Made by a program: the position numbers and the translations under genes. 17,505 bases of DNA from assembly GCA_002424525.1 (NCBI GenBank), contig DIKJ01000148.1:1-17505 (forward strand). Reading direction: 5' to 3'. A model generated the notes under the pieces. The model worked only from the letters and a program-made list of their open reading frames with translations, did no database searches and was not told the origin of the DNA. Positions within the stretch are counted from its first letter, which is position 1. Each line of letters opens with the position of its first letter. Positions 6,588 to 15,288 of this stretch are shown piece by piece. The DNA comes from Bacteroidales bacterium UBA5621. Its GTDB lineage: Bacteria; Bacteroidota; Bacteroidia; Bacteroidales; VadinHA17.

Positions 6588-8072
6588 TTAATCGACATTA
6601 TCGTTCAGGTAGGCATTATTCTCCCTGAGAACGGGTTCATTATCATCGCCGGAGGTAAGCGTGAATTTTGAAACCCTGCTTTCCTTTATTTTATCCGGAT
6701 TACGGATCGACATATTCCTCCGTATATATGCCGGGACATCTTCAAATGTGTCAATATTGTCCTTCAATGTTTTGCCGGAAAGTCCCTCCTTCTTGAGAAT
6801 ATTCTGCATATGCTTCACCTTCTTCAGGGTTATCTGAGCTTTTTCCTTTGGATCGCATTCCTCTTCCGGGTTTTCACTTCCCGTCCCTCCTGCATCACCG
6901 GAATGTTCGAAGCTGAAATCAAGTTTTCCCTGCATTTGCGGATCTAAGCTCGTGATGATTGACTTTTTTGTCTTATCGTGAACCGTGAACACCTCGCTGC
7001 TTTTTTCTGTGATCGCCCCCACCGGAACTGGATTTCTTTCTGAAAAGAGCTCGACTGTCTCCTTCGGTTTGTTTTTATAGGGCCTTAATATACTGGCGGC
7101 TTCAAAACCTGTAGCAATCACTGTAACGCTGATCTTCCCGGTCAGGTTTTCATCTTGTGATAACCCTCTTATTATCAGGGCGTCCTCTGAAGCCACATCG
7201 TAAATATAATCGGTAATCTCTCCCAGTTCATCCATTGTCAGTTCGTGTTCACCGAATCCTGATGAGATGTTGAGCAATATGCTCCTGGCACCTGTTATAT
7301 CGTTCGAATTCAGAAGCGGAGAATTTAGGGCATTCTCTATGGCATTGAGAGCCCTGTTCTCACCCTCTGACACACCCATCCCCATTACTGCCACGCCTGA
7401 ATCTTTCATGACTGTTTCAACATCTGCGAAATCGACGTTAATATAACCGGCTACCGTAATGATCTCGGCAATGCCTTTCACAGCCGTTGTGAGAATATCA
7501 TCGGCTTTTGAGAAAGCTGTTGAGACACCCTGGTCTCCGTAGATCTCCCTGAGTTTCTCATTATTGATAACGAGGAGTGAGTCTACATGATCCTTGAGCT
7601 CGTCTATCCCCTCAATAGCGTATCTGATACGCATTTTGCCTTCCGATTTGAATGGGATGGTCACTACAGCAATGGTCAGCAGGCCGGCATCCCTGCACGC
7701 CCTGGCAATAACCGGTATTGCGCCGGTGCCGGTGCCTCCTCCCATCCCTGTGGTAATAAACACCATCTTTGTGTTACCCGAGATGGCATCCATAACGTCG
7801 CTGAGGTTTTCCATGGCCGCCTGTTTGCCTACCTCAGGCTTACTGCCTGCTCCGCGTCCCTCGGTCAGCGCCTCGCCTATCTGAACTTTCACCGGAACAG
7901 GGCTCCTTGCAAGGGCCTGATGGTCAGTGTTGCATACCACAAAATTCACATCTTTAATGCCTTTCTCAAACATGTGATTAACTGCATTATTGCCGCCGCC
8001 ACCTACGCCAAGGACCTTAATAATGGATGACCTATCCACGGGAAGATCAAAATTCATTAAATCGTCAGTCAT
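6588..8072 (-). CDS. ftsZ: Cell division GTPase FtsZ
   Basis: FtsZ is the tubulin-like GTPase that polymerises into the Z ring and recruits the divisome. The nucleotide-binding start GVGGGGNNAVNHM is at 22-34, the tubulin signature GGGTGTG at 111-117, and the T7 synergy loop NVDFADVETV at 212-221, with Asp214 and Asp217 for GTP hydrolysis. The globular domain ends near 330. A variable, charged linker runs to about 440. The conserved C-terminal peptide, here D-V-P-A-Y-I-R-R (445-452), is followed by 42 more residues ending in L-N-D-N-V-D, so the total is 494 residues against about 380-400 in many bacteria. It is the last gene of the dcw cluster, 22 AT-rich bases after ftsA and directly before the terminator. 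An in-frame Met6 is an alternative start; Met1 is kept because the short gap fits. Confidence 0.98.
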   Translation of the reverse strand: MTDDLMNFDLPVDRSSIIKVLGVGGGGNNAVNHMFEKGIKDVNFVVCNTDHQALARSPVPVKVQIGEALTEGRGAGSKPEVGKQAAMENLSDVMDAISGNTKMVFITTGMGGGTGTGAIPVIARACRDAGLLTIAVVTIPFKSEGKMRIRYAIEGIDELKDHVDSLLVINNEKLREIYGDQGVSTAFSKADDILTTAVKGIAEIITVAGYINVDFADVETVMKDSGVAVMGMGVSEGENRALNAIENALNSPLLNSNDITGARSILLNISSGFGEHELTMDELGEITDYIYDVASEDALIIRGLSQDENLTGKISVTVIATGFEAASILRPYKNKPKETVELFSERNPVPVGAITEKSSEVFTVHDKTKKSIITSLDPQMQGKLDFSFEHSGDAGGTGSENPEEECDPKEKAQITLKKVKHMQNILKKEGLSGKTLKDNIDTFEDVPAYIRRNMSIRNPDKIKESRVSKFTLTSGDDNEPVLRENNAYLNDNVD

Positions 8073-8094
8073 TGTATTGCTTTTTAATTGTTTA

Positions 8095-9450
8095 TCAGCT
8101 TATCTTTTGATCTTCAACTTCAAATATCTTTGAAAGCATCATCTTGATCTTTTCCGACAGGGGAGTCCTTTCTTCTGCTTTCACGGTTGTTTCTTCTCCT
8201 CTTGTTTCTTCGTGGAGTTCACTGATCTCAGGTCTTCTGAACTCATCCCTTTTTCCGGCCAGGAAAGATTTCCTGTAAGTATCGAGGTAATCAAATCCAC
8301 GCATGATCAGGCCCACGCTTGTTGCATACATAGGCTGATTTATTTCATTTTTTGCAGGGCCCGCCAGGTGCTCATTAGGCACGCCGATCCTTACATCCAT
8401 GGCTGTCTTGAATTTCATCAGCTGCGGGAGATGCCTGAGCATGGCTCCTCCCCCGGTTATGACGACGCCTGCAGCCAGCTTGTCGGCGTAACCCGAATTC
8501 TGGATCTCAAAATTTATTATATCGATGATCTCTTCCATCCTCGACTGGATTATATAGGCAAGGCTCTTGAAGGATATCTCCTTGGGTTCCCTTCCGCTTA
8601 TGCCTGGAATAGATACCACCTTATCCTCGGGAGCGATATCTCCCAGGGCTGATCCGTACTGCAGCTTCAACTGCTCCGCATGCCTCTGGAGGATCGCACA
8701 CCCCTCCTTTATATCCTTTGTTATAACATTTCCTCCGAATGGGATCACAGCGGTGTGACGGATAATATTATCGTAATATACTGCAACATCGGTTGTGCCT
8801 CCGCCGATATCAACCAGGACCACCCCTGCCTCCTTCTCATCTTCGGTAAGAACCGCATCTGACGAGGCAAGAGGCTCCAGGATCATATCCTTCACGACCA
8901 GATTTGCTTTCCTTATGCATTTTTCAATGTTCTTGGCCGCTGCCACCTGCCCGATGACTATATGAAAATTAGCTTCAAGCCTCCTGCCGCACATGCCAAT
9001 CGGGCTCTTCACTCCCGTTTCATTGTCGACAATAAAATTCTGGGGGATAACATGGATGATCTCCTCACCGATGTCGATATGGATCTTGTGCATATCCTCT
9101 ATCAGCTTAAAGACTTCCTCCTTCCTTATTTCATCTTCATAAGCATCGCGCATGATATAGCCCCTGTTCTTCATACTCTTGATATGCTGCCCGGCTATAC
9201 CCACAAATACTTCCGAAAAAGTGATCCCCGACCTTTTCTGAACATCCTCAACAGTTGTTTCGATGGCGTTTACTGTCTCTTCAATATTGAGAACCACGCC
9301 TCTCTTCACTCCTTTTGAAAGTGCCTTGCTGAGACCGAGAATTTCAATTTTGCCATTCTCGTTTCTTGAACCGACAATTGCCACTATTTTTGTGGTCCCG
9401 ATGTCAATTGCTGCTACATACTGTTCCTTTTTATTCATATTCATAGTCAT
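8095..9450 (-). CDS. ftsA: Cell division actin-like ATPase FtsA
   Basis: FtsA tethers FtsZ filaments to the inner membrane and recruits later divisome proteins. The 451-residue protein shows the actin/Hsp70 fold: phosphate-1 loop DIGTTK (16-21), an FtsA-specific 1C subdomain (about 87-165, including V-G-I-A-G), phosphate-2 loop DIGGGTTD (214-221) and adenosine motif TGGGAML (332-338). The C-terminal segment 430-447 (LSEKIKMMLSKIFEVE) can form the amphipathic membrane-targeting helix, joined by a charged linker (about 400-429). It is encoded 18 bases after ftsQ and 22 bases before ftsZ. Three nearby ATGs (residues 1, 3 and 5) all fit; the first is given, and the exact start is uncertain by a few codons. 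Confidence 0.97.
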   Translation of the reverse strand: MTMNMNKKEQYVAAIDIGTTKIVAIVGSRNENGKIEILGLSKALSKGVKRGVVLNIEETVNAIETTVEDVQKRSGITFSEVFVGIAGQHIKSMKNRGYIMRDAYEDEIRKEEVFKLIEDMHKIHIDIGEEIIHVIPQNFIVDNETGVKSPIGMCGRRLEANFHIVIGQVAAAKNIEKCIRKANLVVKDMILEPLASSDAVLTEDEKEAGVVLVDIGGGTTDVAVYYDNIIRHTAVIPFGGNVITKDIKEGCAILQRHAEQLKLQYGSALGDIAPEDKVVSIPGISGREPKEISFKSLAYIIQSRMEEIIDIINFEIQNSGYADKLAAGVVITGGGAMLRHLPQLMKFKTAMDVRIGVPNEHLAGPAKNEINQPMYATSVGLIMRGFDYLDTYRKSFLAGKRDEFRRPEISELHEETRGEETTVKAEERTPLSEKIKMMLSKIFEVEDQKIS

Positions 9451-9468
9451 AGATAAGGTTATTTTTAT

Positions 9469-10245
9469 TTATCTTCTTTTGCATACTACCTGATCCTTAT
9501 ATTTCAGATTTATAACAGAATATTTGTTCCATCCAACTTCAGGCAGAACCTTCCGGTAAAATGTTTCAAGGTTGTTCAGCTTAATCCTGAAATCGTCTGC
9601 AGGGCCAAGATGGATAATATGATTGCCGACCCTTGGCACAAGGTCTATCTCATTATTGTTGTCAACATAGATCTGGTCAATCTGCGCCGACCAGAAACTG
9701 TTATTCCTTATGTAATCGACCAGGTAAAAAATATCGCGTAATACCGTATTCCTGATACTTGTATCAAGCACGCTTATACCGCTGAGCATTGGTGAAGTGA
9801 TGTTCACGTTTCCCCCGACGATATGCAGCCGCGGAGTGTAGAGATTTCTCCTGCGAACCACAAAACCTTCATCATCAACGAAGTAATCGCTTCCGTTCAA
9901 TGCCATTACCCTCATGACCGGCTTACGTTGATCCGCATAAACATGGAGTGTTCCGTCAATGCCCATGTAAACTTCCGCAACCCTGAGCTCCCTAAGGACC
10001 CTGATTCTGTTTTCTATTTCTTCTGCTGAGATCTCCCTTACCTGCCGCCCTAGAACACCTCCGGGACTATTGTTTATTATGTTCCGTATCTCCTTTTCTG
10101 TAACAAAATTATAATCAGCCGAGTCGATAATGGCTATCTCAATGGCAAAGCATGGCCTGGTGTATGATAACCCGGTGAAGTATGCCGGAACAACAAACAG
10201 GTAGAGTGTCGGGAAAAGCGATAATATTTTTAAACCCTTCTTCAT
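9469..10245 (-). CDS. ftsQ: Cell division protein FtsQ (DivIB family)
   Basis: FtsQ is a bitopic inner-membrane divisome protein that links FtsA/FtsZ-side assembly to the septal synthases through FtsB/L. The 258-residue protein has a short basic N-terminus (MKKG), one transmembrane helix at about 7-28, and a periplasmic part. A POTRA-like domain follows (about 34-106), then the FtsQ beta domain (about 107-250), with F-V-D-D-E-G-F-V at 122-129. Family sequence conservation is low in Bacteroidota, so the call rests on topology, length and position between murC and ftsA. Its ATG overlaps the murC stop by four bases (ATGA, 10242-10245), implying translational coupling. The C-terminal K-R-R end is basic. 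Confidence 0.92.
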   Translation of the reverse strand: MKKGLKILSLFPTLYLFVVPAYFTGLSYTRPCFAIEIAIIDSADYNFVTEKEIRNIINNSPGGVLGRQVREISAEEIENRIRVLRELRVAEVYMGIDGTLHVYADQRKPVMRVMALNGSDYFVDDEGFVVRRRNLYTPRLHIVGGNVNITSPMLSGISVLDTSIRNTVLRDIFYLVDYIRNNSFWSAQIDQIYVDNNNEIDLVPRVGNHIIHLGPADDFRIKLNNLETFYRKVLPEVGWNKYSVINLKYKDQVVCKRR

Positions 10246-11636
10246 TTCATCACCCCCCTCTTAAGCTTTTCTTCAATCTTACTCACCAGGGTGTCAATAC
10301 TGCCCGCCCCTATGGTTAACAGGATATCGATATTGTTAACATCCAGTTTGTCAGGCAGATCTTTCATTTCAAGCATCTGCTTCTTTGCTGATCTCATTCT
10401 CCTGAAGATCAGTTCTGATGTAACACCCTCGACAGGCTCCTCCCTTGCCGGATATATCGGAAGAAGAATAACCTCATCAAGCATGTCGAGGATTTCTGCG
10501 AATCCCTCTGCATGGTCTCTCGTCCGCGAGAAAAGATGAGGCTGAAAAATGGCGGTTATTTTCCTTTCCCCGAAATATTCCCTGACTGAACTGACAAAAG
10601 CCTTTATTTCTACGGGGTGGTGAGCGTAATCATCAATATAAACCAGTCCGGGCAGGTTGATCCTGATGTCAAACCGTCTTTTAACACCCTGAAAGAGAAG
10701 AACGGCCTTTCTGATCTCCTGTTCTGTCACGCCGCAAATCAGTGCCACTGCAATTGCTGCCGTCAGGTTGGCTATGTTAATGATCCCGGGAAAGGCAAAC
10801 AGAAGGTTCTCCATGACACCCTCCGGAGTTTGTATACTGAACCTGTAATGATCCCCCTCCCTCTCAACAGCAAATGCCCTGTAGTCTGCATCCTCTTCGA
10901 ACCCATAGGTGCGGGTATCCAGGGAAGGAGGAATTACCAGGAGCGGGATTATGCTCCGGCTTGCTATCAGCTTGCCACCGGGCCTGATCTTGCCAATGAA
11001 CTCATTATAGCCCCGGACCATGGAGTCATGATCCCCGTAAATATCAAGATGGTCGGGATCGAGCGATGTTATCACTGCTATCAGTGGTGAGAGGCGATGG
11101 AATGACCGGTCATATTCATCAGCCTCCATTACTGTATATTTTCCTTCTCCAAGCAGAAGGTTTGAATCGTAGTTTTTCGAGATGCCTCCGAGGAAGGCAG
11201 AGCAGTCTGTTTCTGACTGTTTGAGAAGGTGAGCCGTCATTGTTGAGACCGTCGTCTTTCCGTGCGTCCCGGCTACTGCAATGGTATCGGTGCGGGATGA
11301 TATTTCACCCAGCACCTCTGCCCTCTTCCGGATAGTGTAACCCATGGTCCTGAACCATGTCAGTATACTGTTGCCGGAGGGTATTGCCGGGGTAAATACT
11401 ACGAGTACCCTGTCCCTGAACCGGGGATCGCCGAACACAGGAGGAAGACTTTCAATACTATCCGTATGTGTGACATGACACCCGTTCTCAGCCAGTTTTA
11501 TTGTAATATCCGATTCCGTCCTGTCGTATCCGGCGACACTATATCCTCCCATGGCAAAATAAAGGGCAAGAGCGCTCATGCCGATACCGCCGATCCCGAC
11601 AAAACAGATATGATCCCGGTTTTTAAAATCTGTCAT
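10242..11636 (-). CDS. murC: UDP-N-acetylmuramate--L-alanine ligase
   Basis: MurC is the cytoplasmic ATP-dependent ligase that adds L-alanine to UDP-MurNAc, the first amino-acid step of peptidoglycan precursor synthesis. The 464-residue protein has the normal family length. The N-terminal UDP-binding Rossmann motif GIGGIGMS is at 14-21. The central ATP-binding P-loop is GTHGKTT (123-129), followed by EADEYDRS (171-178), D-P-D-H-L-D (193-198) and the C-terminal-domain motif DYAHHP (336-341), which separates MurC from MurD and MurE. The start overlaps the murG stop by four bases (ATGA, 11633-11636), and the stop overlaps ftsQ the same way. Confidence 0.98.
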   Translation of the reverse strand: MTDFKNRDHICFVGIGGIGMSALALYFAMGGYSVAGYDRTESDITIKLAENGCHVTHTDSIESLPPVFGDPRFRDRVLVVFTPAIPSGNSILTWFRTMGYTIRKRAEVLGEISSRTDTIAVAGTHGKTTVSTMTAHLLKQSETDCSAFLGGISKNYDSNLLLGEGKYTVMEADEYDRSFHRLSPLIAVITSLDPDHLDIYGDHDSMVRGYNEFIGKIRPGGKLIASRSIIPLLVIPPSLDTRTYGFEEDADYRAFAVEREGDHYRFSIQTPEGVMENLLFAFPGIINIANLTAAIAVALICGVTEQEIRKAVLLFQGVKRRFDIRINLPGLVYIDDYAHHPVEIKAFVSSVREYFGERKITAIFQPHLFSRTRDHAEGFAEILDMLDEVILLPIYPAREEPVEGVTSELIFRRMRSAKKQMLEMKDLPDKLDVNNIDILLTIGAGSIDTLVSKIEEKLKRGVMK

Positions 11637-12745
11637 TCTCCAACCAGTTTAATTATCTCCTGCGCAATTCTCATATCGGCCTCAGGGTCTGCCATTTTTA
11701 AAATATTCTCTCCAAGGATTCTCCTCCTCCCGCTGTCGCCGGCAAGGCTTATTGCCTCATCCACAAGCTTGTCAGCAACCTGGTCGTCAGGCACCAGTAC
11801 AGCGGCTTCCTTCTCAGTCAGAGCCCTGGCATTACTTGTCTGATGATCTTCCGCAACATTGGGCGAAGGGACCAGTATTGCCGGTTTGCCTGCCAGGCAC
11901 AGTTCAGATATGGTACCGGCCCCGGCTCTGGATATAATTACGTCAGAGGCCGCATAAGCAAGATCCATCCTGGTAATGAATCCCTGAACCGATATATTAC
12001 TGCCGGACGAGGCCGAAACTGCTCTCCTGATATCTTCATAGTAATGTTGTCCTGTCTGCCAGAGCCACTGGTAATCCGAGGCGGCAATCTTATCAATGTT
12101 TATTGTAAGGCTTTTATTTATCGATCCTGCCCCGAGCGATCCTCCGAGGACAAGTATCACCGGCTTTCCTTTCGTGAGATTAAAATAAGCCAGTGCTTCG
12201 TCGCGGCGATCCTGAAGGTTTTCAAAGCTCAACCTGACCGGATTTCCCGTCCTGACTATTTTTTCTGGCGGAAAGAATCTCTCCATGCCATCATAAGCCA
12301 CACAGATCACGGATGCTTTCCCGGCCAGCAGCCTGTTGGCAACCCCGGCGTAGCTGTTCTGCTCCTGTATCAGTGTGGGGATACCCATTCGTGAAGCCTG
12401 CCGGAGTACCGGGCCGGAGGCATATCCGCCGACGCCTGCAACTACGTCAGGCTTAAAATCACTGATTATTCTTTTCGCCATCCTCAGGCTTTTTAACAGC
12501 CTGACTGATACTCTGATGTTTCTCAAGATATTTTTACGGTCAAGCCCCTCGACAGGCAATCCAATGATCCTGTAACCTGCTGAGGGGATCTCCTGCATCT
12601 CCATTCTCCCTTCAGCGCCGACAAAAAGGATTTCAGTGGCCGGATCAATTCTCCTGAGCGCGTTAGCGATAGAGATGGCCGGGAATATATGCCCCCCGGT
12701 GCCGCCGCCACTTATGATCACTTTTATGTTCTTCTGAAGGTTCAT
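11633..12745 (-). CDS. murG: UDP-GlcNAc--undecaprenyl-PP-MurNAc-pentapeptide GlcNAc transferase
   Basis: MurG is the GT28 glycosyltransferase at the cytoplasmic face of the inner membrane that converts lipid I to lipid II. The 370-residue protein carries the N-terminal glycine loop GGGTGGH (13-19), the acceptor-domain motif QEQNSYAG (127-134), the second glycine loop GGSLGAGSIN (201-210) and the UDP-GlcNAc-binding SRAGAGTISEL (272-282). V-P-S-P and the following E-D-H-Q (292-302) complete the donor site. All expected motifs are intact. It begins inside the ftsW stop (ATGA, 12742-12745) and ends overlapping murC, so the ftsW-murG-murC-ftsQ run appears translationally coupled. Confidence 0.98.
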   Translation of the reverse strand: MNLQKNIKVIISGGGTGGHIFPAISIANALRRIDPATEILFVGAEGRMEMQEIPSAGYRIIGLPVEGLDRKNILRNIRVSVRLLKSLRMAKRIISDFKPDVVAGVGGYASGPVLRQASRMGIPTLIQEQNSYAGVANRLLAGKASVICVAYDGMERFFPPEKIVRTGNPVRLSFENLQDRRDEALAYFNLTKGKPVILVLGGSLGAGSINKSLTINIDKIAASDYQWLWQTGQHYYEDIRRAVSASSGSNISVQGFITRMDLAYAASDVIISRAGAGTISELCLAGKPAILVPSPNVAEDHQTSNARALTEKEAAVLVPDDQVADKLVDEAISLAGDSGRRRILGENILKMADPEADMRIAQEIIKLVGE

Positions 12746-13935
12746 ATTTTTTCTCCTTCGTCCCTAAATTCTTCAGGGGGCAGTTCCTCCTTCTGTATCC
12801 TCGCATTTACCACTCTGCTGACACTCAGCACAGCGCCAATCGAAAAGCTCATAATGAGCACCGATGTCCTTCCCCAGCTCACCATCGGAAGTGTCTGTCC
12901 GGTAACCGGGAACAATCCCACGGCCACAAGCATGTTCAGCATAGCCTGGACAACGATCATAACAATCAGCCCCATAACCAGAAAAGCAGGAAAAGCTGTC
13001 TCACATTTCCTGGCGATTGTGATACCCCTGAAAAGCAGTATCATATATGCCATTATCAGTGGTATAGCTCCGAAGAGCAAGCCATATTCCTCGATTATGA
13101 TAGCAAAAATGAAGTCGGAGTTTGACTGGGGCAGCATGTTTCTCTGTGTGCTTTTGCCTGGTGCCTTTCCAAATAATCCTCCTGTTGAAATAGCGATTTT
13201 TGCCTGATCTGACTGATAATCGCTTTCCCTGTCCGGGTCGTCAGAGAAGAAACTCTCAATCCTCTCTTTCCAGACTTCCACCCTGTTATCCCTTGTAAAC
13301 ACCGTAAGGACCATGGCGAACAGTAGAATCCCTGCCAGGGCCATCCCTATATAAACCAGAAGGAACCGGAATGGCACTCTCCCTATAAATAAAATTATCA
13401 TGCTCACCGTAAAGACCATAAGGGCTGTTGAAAGGTTCTCCGGAAGTATCAGTGCGCATACTATGGCCACGGGCACTACAAGGTATTTTGTGACCAGCGA
13501 AAAGTTTTTAAGCTCGTCCTGATATTGAGCCAATACCCTGGCGAGATACAGAACGAGCGCCACCTTTGCCAGATCGGAGGTCTGGAATCTGAATCCTGTT
13601 CCGGGTATCTCGAGCCATCTGGTTGCCTCATTCAGCCTGGCTCCGCCAAACAGTGTCAGGATCAGCAGGCCGATCGCTATCAGCAGCAAAAGTCCTGCAA
13701 GCGAAGAGTAGATCCTGTAGGGCAGATAATGAACAACAATAATGATAACGAGGCTCAGGATAAGCATAAAAAACTGGCTCCTCAGGAAGTAGGTTGTATT
13801 GCCTCCGTAGCTGGTGAATGCCACTCCCACCGAAGCACTGTAGACCGCAAGAAGGGAATAGATCATAAAAACGGCAACCAGGGCCCATATGACCCTGTCG
13901 CCCTTAAATGTATCCGTAAGCCAGCCCTTATTCAT
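12742..13935 (-). CDS. ftsW: Septal peptidoglycan glycosyltransferase FtsW (SEDS family)
   Basis: FtsW is the SEDS polymerase that, with its partner penicillin-binding protein FtsI, polymerises lipid II at the septum. The 397-residue protein is strongly hydrophobic with about ten membrane segments. The SEDS motifs are present: R-W-L-E-I-P-G at 106-112, P-E-N-L-S-T-A at 165-171, and S-D-F-I-F-A at 273-278. Asp274 in the last motif corresponds to the catalytic aspartate of the large extracytoplasmic loop. The C-terminal G-R-T-S-V-L stretch (355-360) is also typical. FtsW is chosen over RodA because of its position between murD and murG. It lies 11 bases after murD. The tail after about residue 380 is charged and cytoplasmic. 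Confidence 0.96.
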   Translation of the reverse strand: MNKGWLTDTFKGDRVIWALVAVFMIYSLLAVYSASVGVAFTSYGGNTTYFLRSQFFMLILSLVIIIVVHYLPYRIYSSLAGLLLLIAIGLLILTLFGGARLNEATRWLEIPGTGFRFQTSDLAKVALVLYLARVLAQYQDELKNFSLVTKYLVVPVAIVCALILPENLSTALMVFTVSMIILFIGRVPFRFLLVYIGMALAGILLFAMVLTVFTRDNRVEVWKERIESFFSDDPDRESDYQSDQAKIAISTGGLFGKAPGKSTQRNMLPQSNSDFIFAIIIEEYGLLFGAIPLIMAYMILLFRGITIARKCETAFPAFLVMGLIVMIVVQAMLNMLVAVGLFPVTGQTLPMVSWGRTSVLIMSFSIGAVLSVSRVVNARIQKEELPPEEFRDEGEKI

Positions 13936-13946
13936 TCTATCTGATC

Positions 13947-15284
13947 TTAAAGGTTTCTTACAGCCTCCTTGAATTTTCTCCCCCGCTCCTCATAATTGGC
14001 AAAGAGATCGAAACTTGCGCAGGCAGGGGACAATAATACAGTCTCGCCCTTCCTCGCAAGATAGTATGACGATCTTACGGCCTCATCCATCGAAGCGGTT
14101 TCAATTATCGTGTTCACTTTATCCCTGAAAGCTTCAACTATCTTCCTGTTATCCCTGCCAAGGCATATTATGGCTTTGACCTTCTGTTTCACAACCGGAA
14201 AAAGCTCGGAATAGTCATTCCCCTTGTCTATTCCTCCTGCTATCCAGACAACAGTCGTATCCATGCATTCAAGCGCATACCATGTCGAATTGACGTTGGT
14301 CCCCTTGGAATCGTTAATGAAATGTATGCCGCAAACTGTAATTACAGGCTCCAGCCGGTGCTCTACTCCCTGAAAATCAGCCAGGCTTTCCCTGATGACC
14401 TCCTTGCGGATGTTAAGAACCTTGGTCGCTATTGCTGCAGCCATTGAGTTGAAAATGTTGTGACGGCCTTTCAGTGCCAGATCGTGAATTGTCATGAGGC
14501 TGGTTTTATTTGGGTAATCAATAATTAGTTCATCCTTTTCGATGTAAGCTGCCATTTCCCCGCTGGTGTCAGCAGAAAAAGGAAGATGAGTCATCAGATA
14601 TTTTCTTTTGGCCAGTTCTGATTTAATAACCGGATCGTCAGCCCAGTAAATAAAGAAATCGGAAGGGGTCTGGTTTCGGGTGATTCTGAATTTTGAATCA
14701 ACATAGTTCTGAAAACTGTAACCATATCTGTCGAGATGATCCGGGGTTATATTCATCAGGATCGCAATATCAGCCTTGAAGCTGAACATGCCGTCAAGCT
14801 GGAAACTGCTCAGCTCGATCACGTAGTAATCGTAATCACCTTCTGCCACGGCCATTGCCAGGCTTTTTCCCACATTGCCTGTCATCACGGCGTTCTTCCC
14901 CGCTTTTTGCAGAATATGAAAGATCAGATTAGTTACCGTTGTCTTGCCATTGCTCCCTGTCACGCAAATTTTTACTCCCCGGGCATATCTCCCGGCAAAC
15001 TCAATTTCAGAGATAACGGGTATGTTTCTGGAGCGGATCAGGCTTACTAACGGTGCATCTTCAGGTATACCGGGACTCTTTATTACCTCATCGGCAGAAA
15101 GGATCTCATGTTCGGAATGAGTGTTCTCTTCCCACCTGATTTTATGTTTTTCCAGAATTTCAAGATAGGCCGGCCTGATCCGGTTTTTTTCCGAGACAAA
15201 TACATCAAAGCCCTGCTTTTCAGCAAGCACTGCCGCTCCTGTGCCGCTCTCACCCGCTCCTAGTATGACTATCTTTCTCTTCAT
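13947..15284 (-). CDS. murD: UDP-N-acetylmuramoyl-L-alanine--D-glutamate ligase
   Basis: MurD is the cytoplasmic ATP-dependent ligase that adds D-glutamate to UDP-MurNAc-L-Ala. The 445-residue protein has an N-terminal UDP-binding domain (GAGESGTGAA, 9-18), P-loop GSNGKTT (110-116), E-L-S-S-F-Q-L (157-163) and N-I-T-P-D-H-L-D (178-185). The C-terminal domain has NDSKGTN (324-330) and SPACASFDLF (419-428), the last being a good MurD marker. Its ATG follows the mraY stop after four bases, and ftsW follows 11 bases after its own stop. Confidence 0.98.
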   Translation of the reverse strand: MKRKIVILGAGESGTGAAVLAEKQGFDVFVSEKNRIRPAYLEILEKHKIRWEENTHSEHEILSADEVIKSPGIPEDAPLVSLIRSRNIPVISEIEFAGRYARGVKICVTGSNGKTTVTNLIFHILQKAGKNAVMTGNVGKSLAMAVAEGDYDYYVIELSSFQLDGMFSFKADIAILMNITPDHLDRYGYSFQNYVDSKFRITRNQTPSDFFIYWADDPVIKSELAKRKYLMTHLPFSADTSGEMAAYIEKDELIIDYPNKTSLMTIHDLALKGRHNIFNSMAAAIATKVLNIRKEVIRESLADFQGVEHRLEPVITVCGIHFINDSKGTNVNSTWYALECMDTTVVWIAGGIDKGNDYSELFPVVKQKVKAIICLGRDNRKIVEAFRDKVNTIIETASMDEAVRSSYYLARKGETVLLSPACASFDLFANYEERGRKFKEAVRNL

Positions 15285-15288
15285 GCCA

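Noticed and set aside
7587..8030. A 147-codon + strand frame opposite ftsZ
   Set aside because: ftsZ is unmistakable on the other strand with all motifs intact; the antisense frame is low-complexity and resembles no family.
11843..12394. A 183-codon + strand frame opposite murG
   Set aside because: It is the shadow of murG; the product shows no domain, signal or membrane pattern.
12689..13207. A 172-codon + strand frame opposite ftsW and the start of murG
   Set aside because: Its hydrophobic character is explained by antisense reading of the membrane segments of ftsW; no independent start signal is visible.
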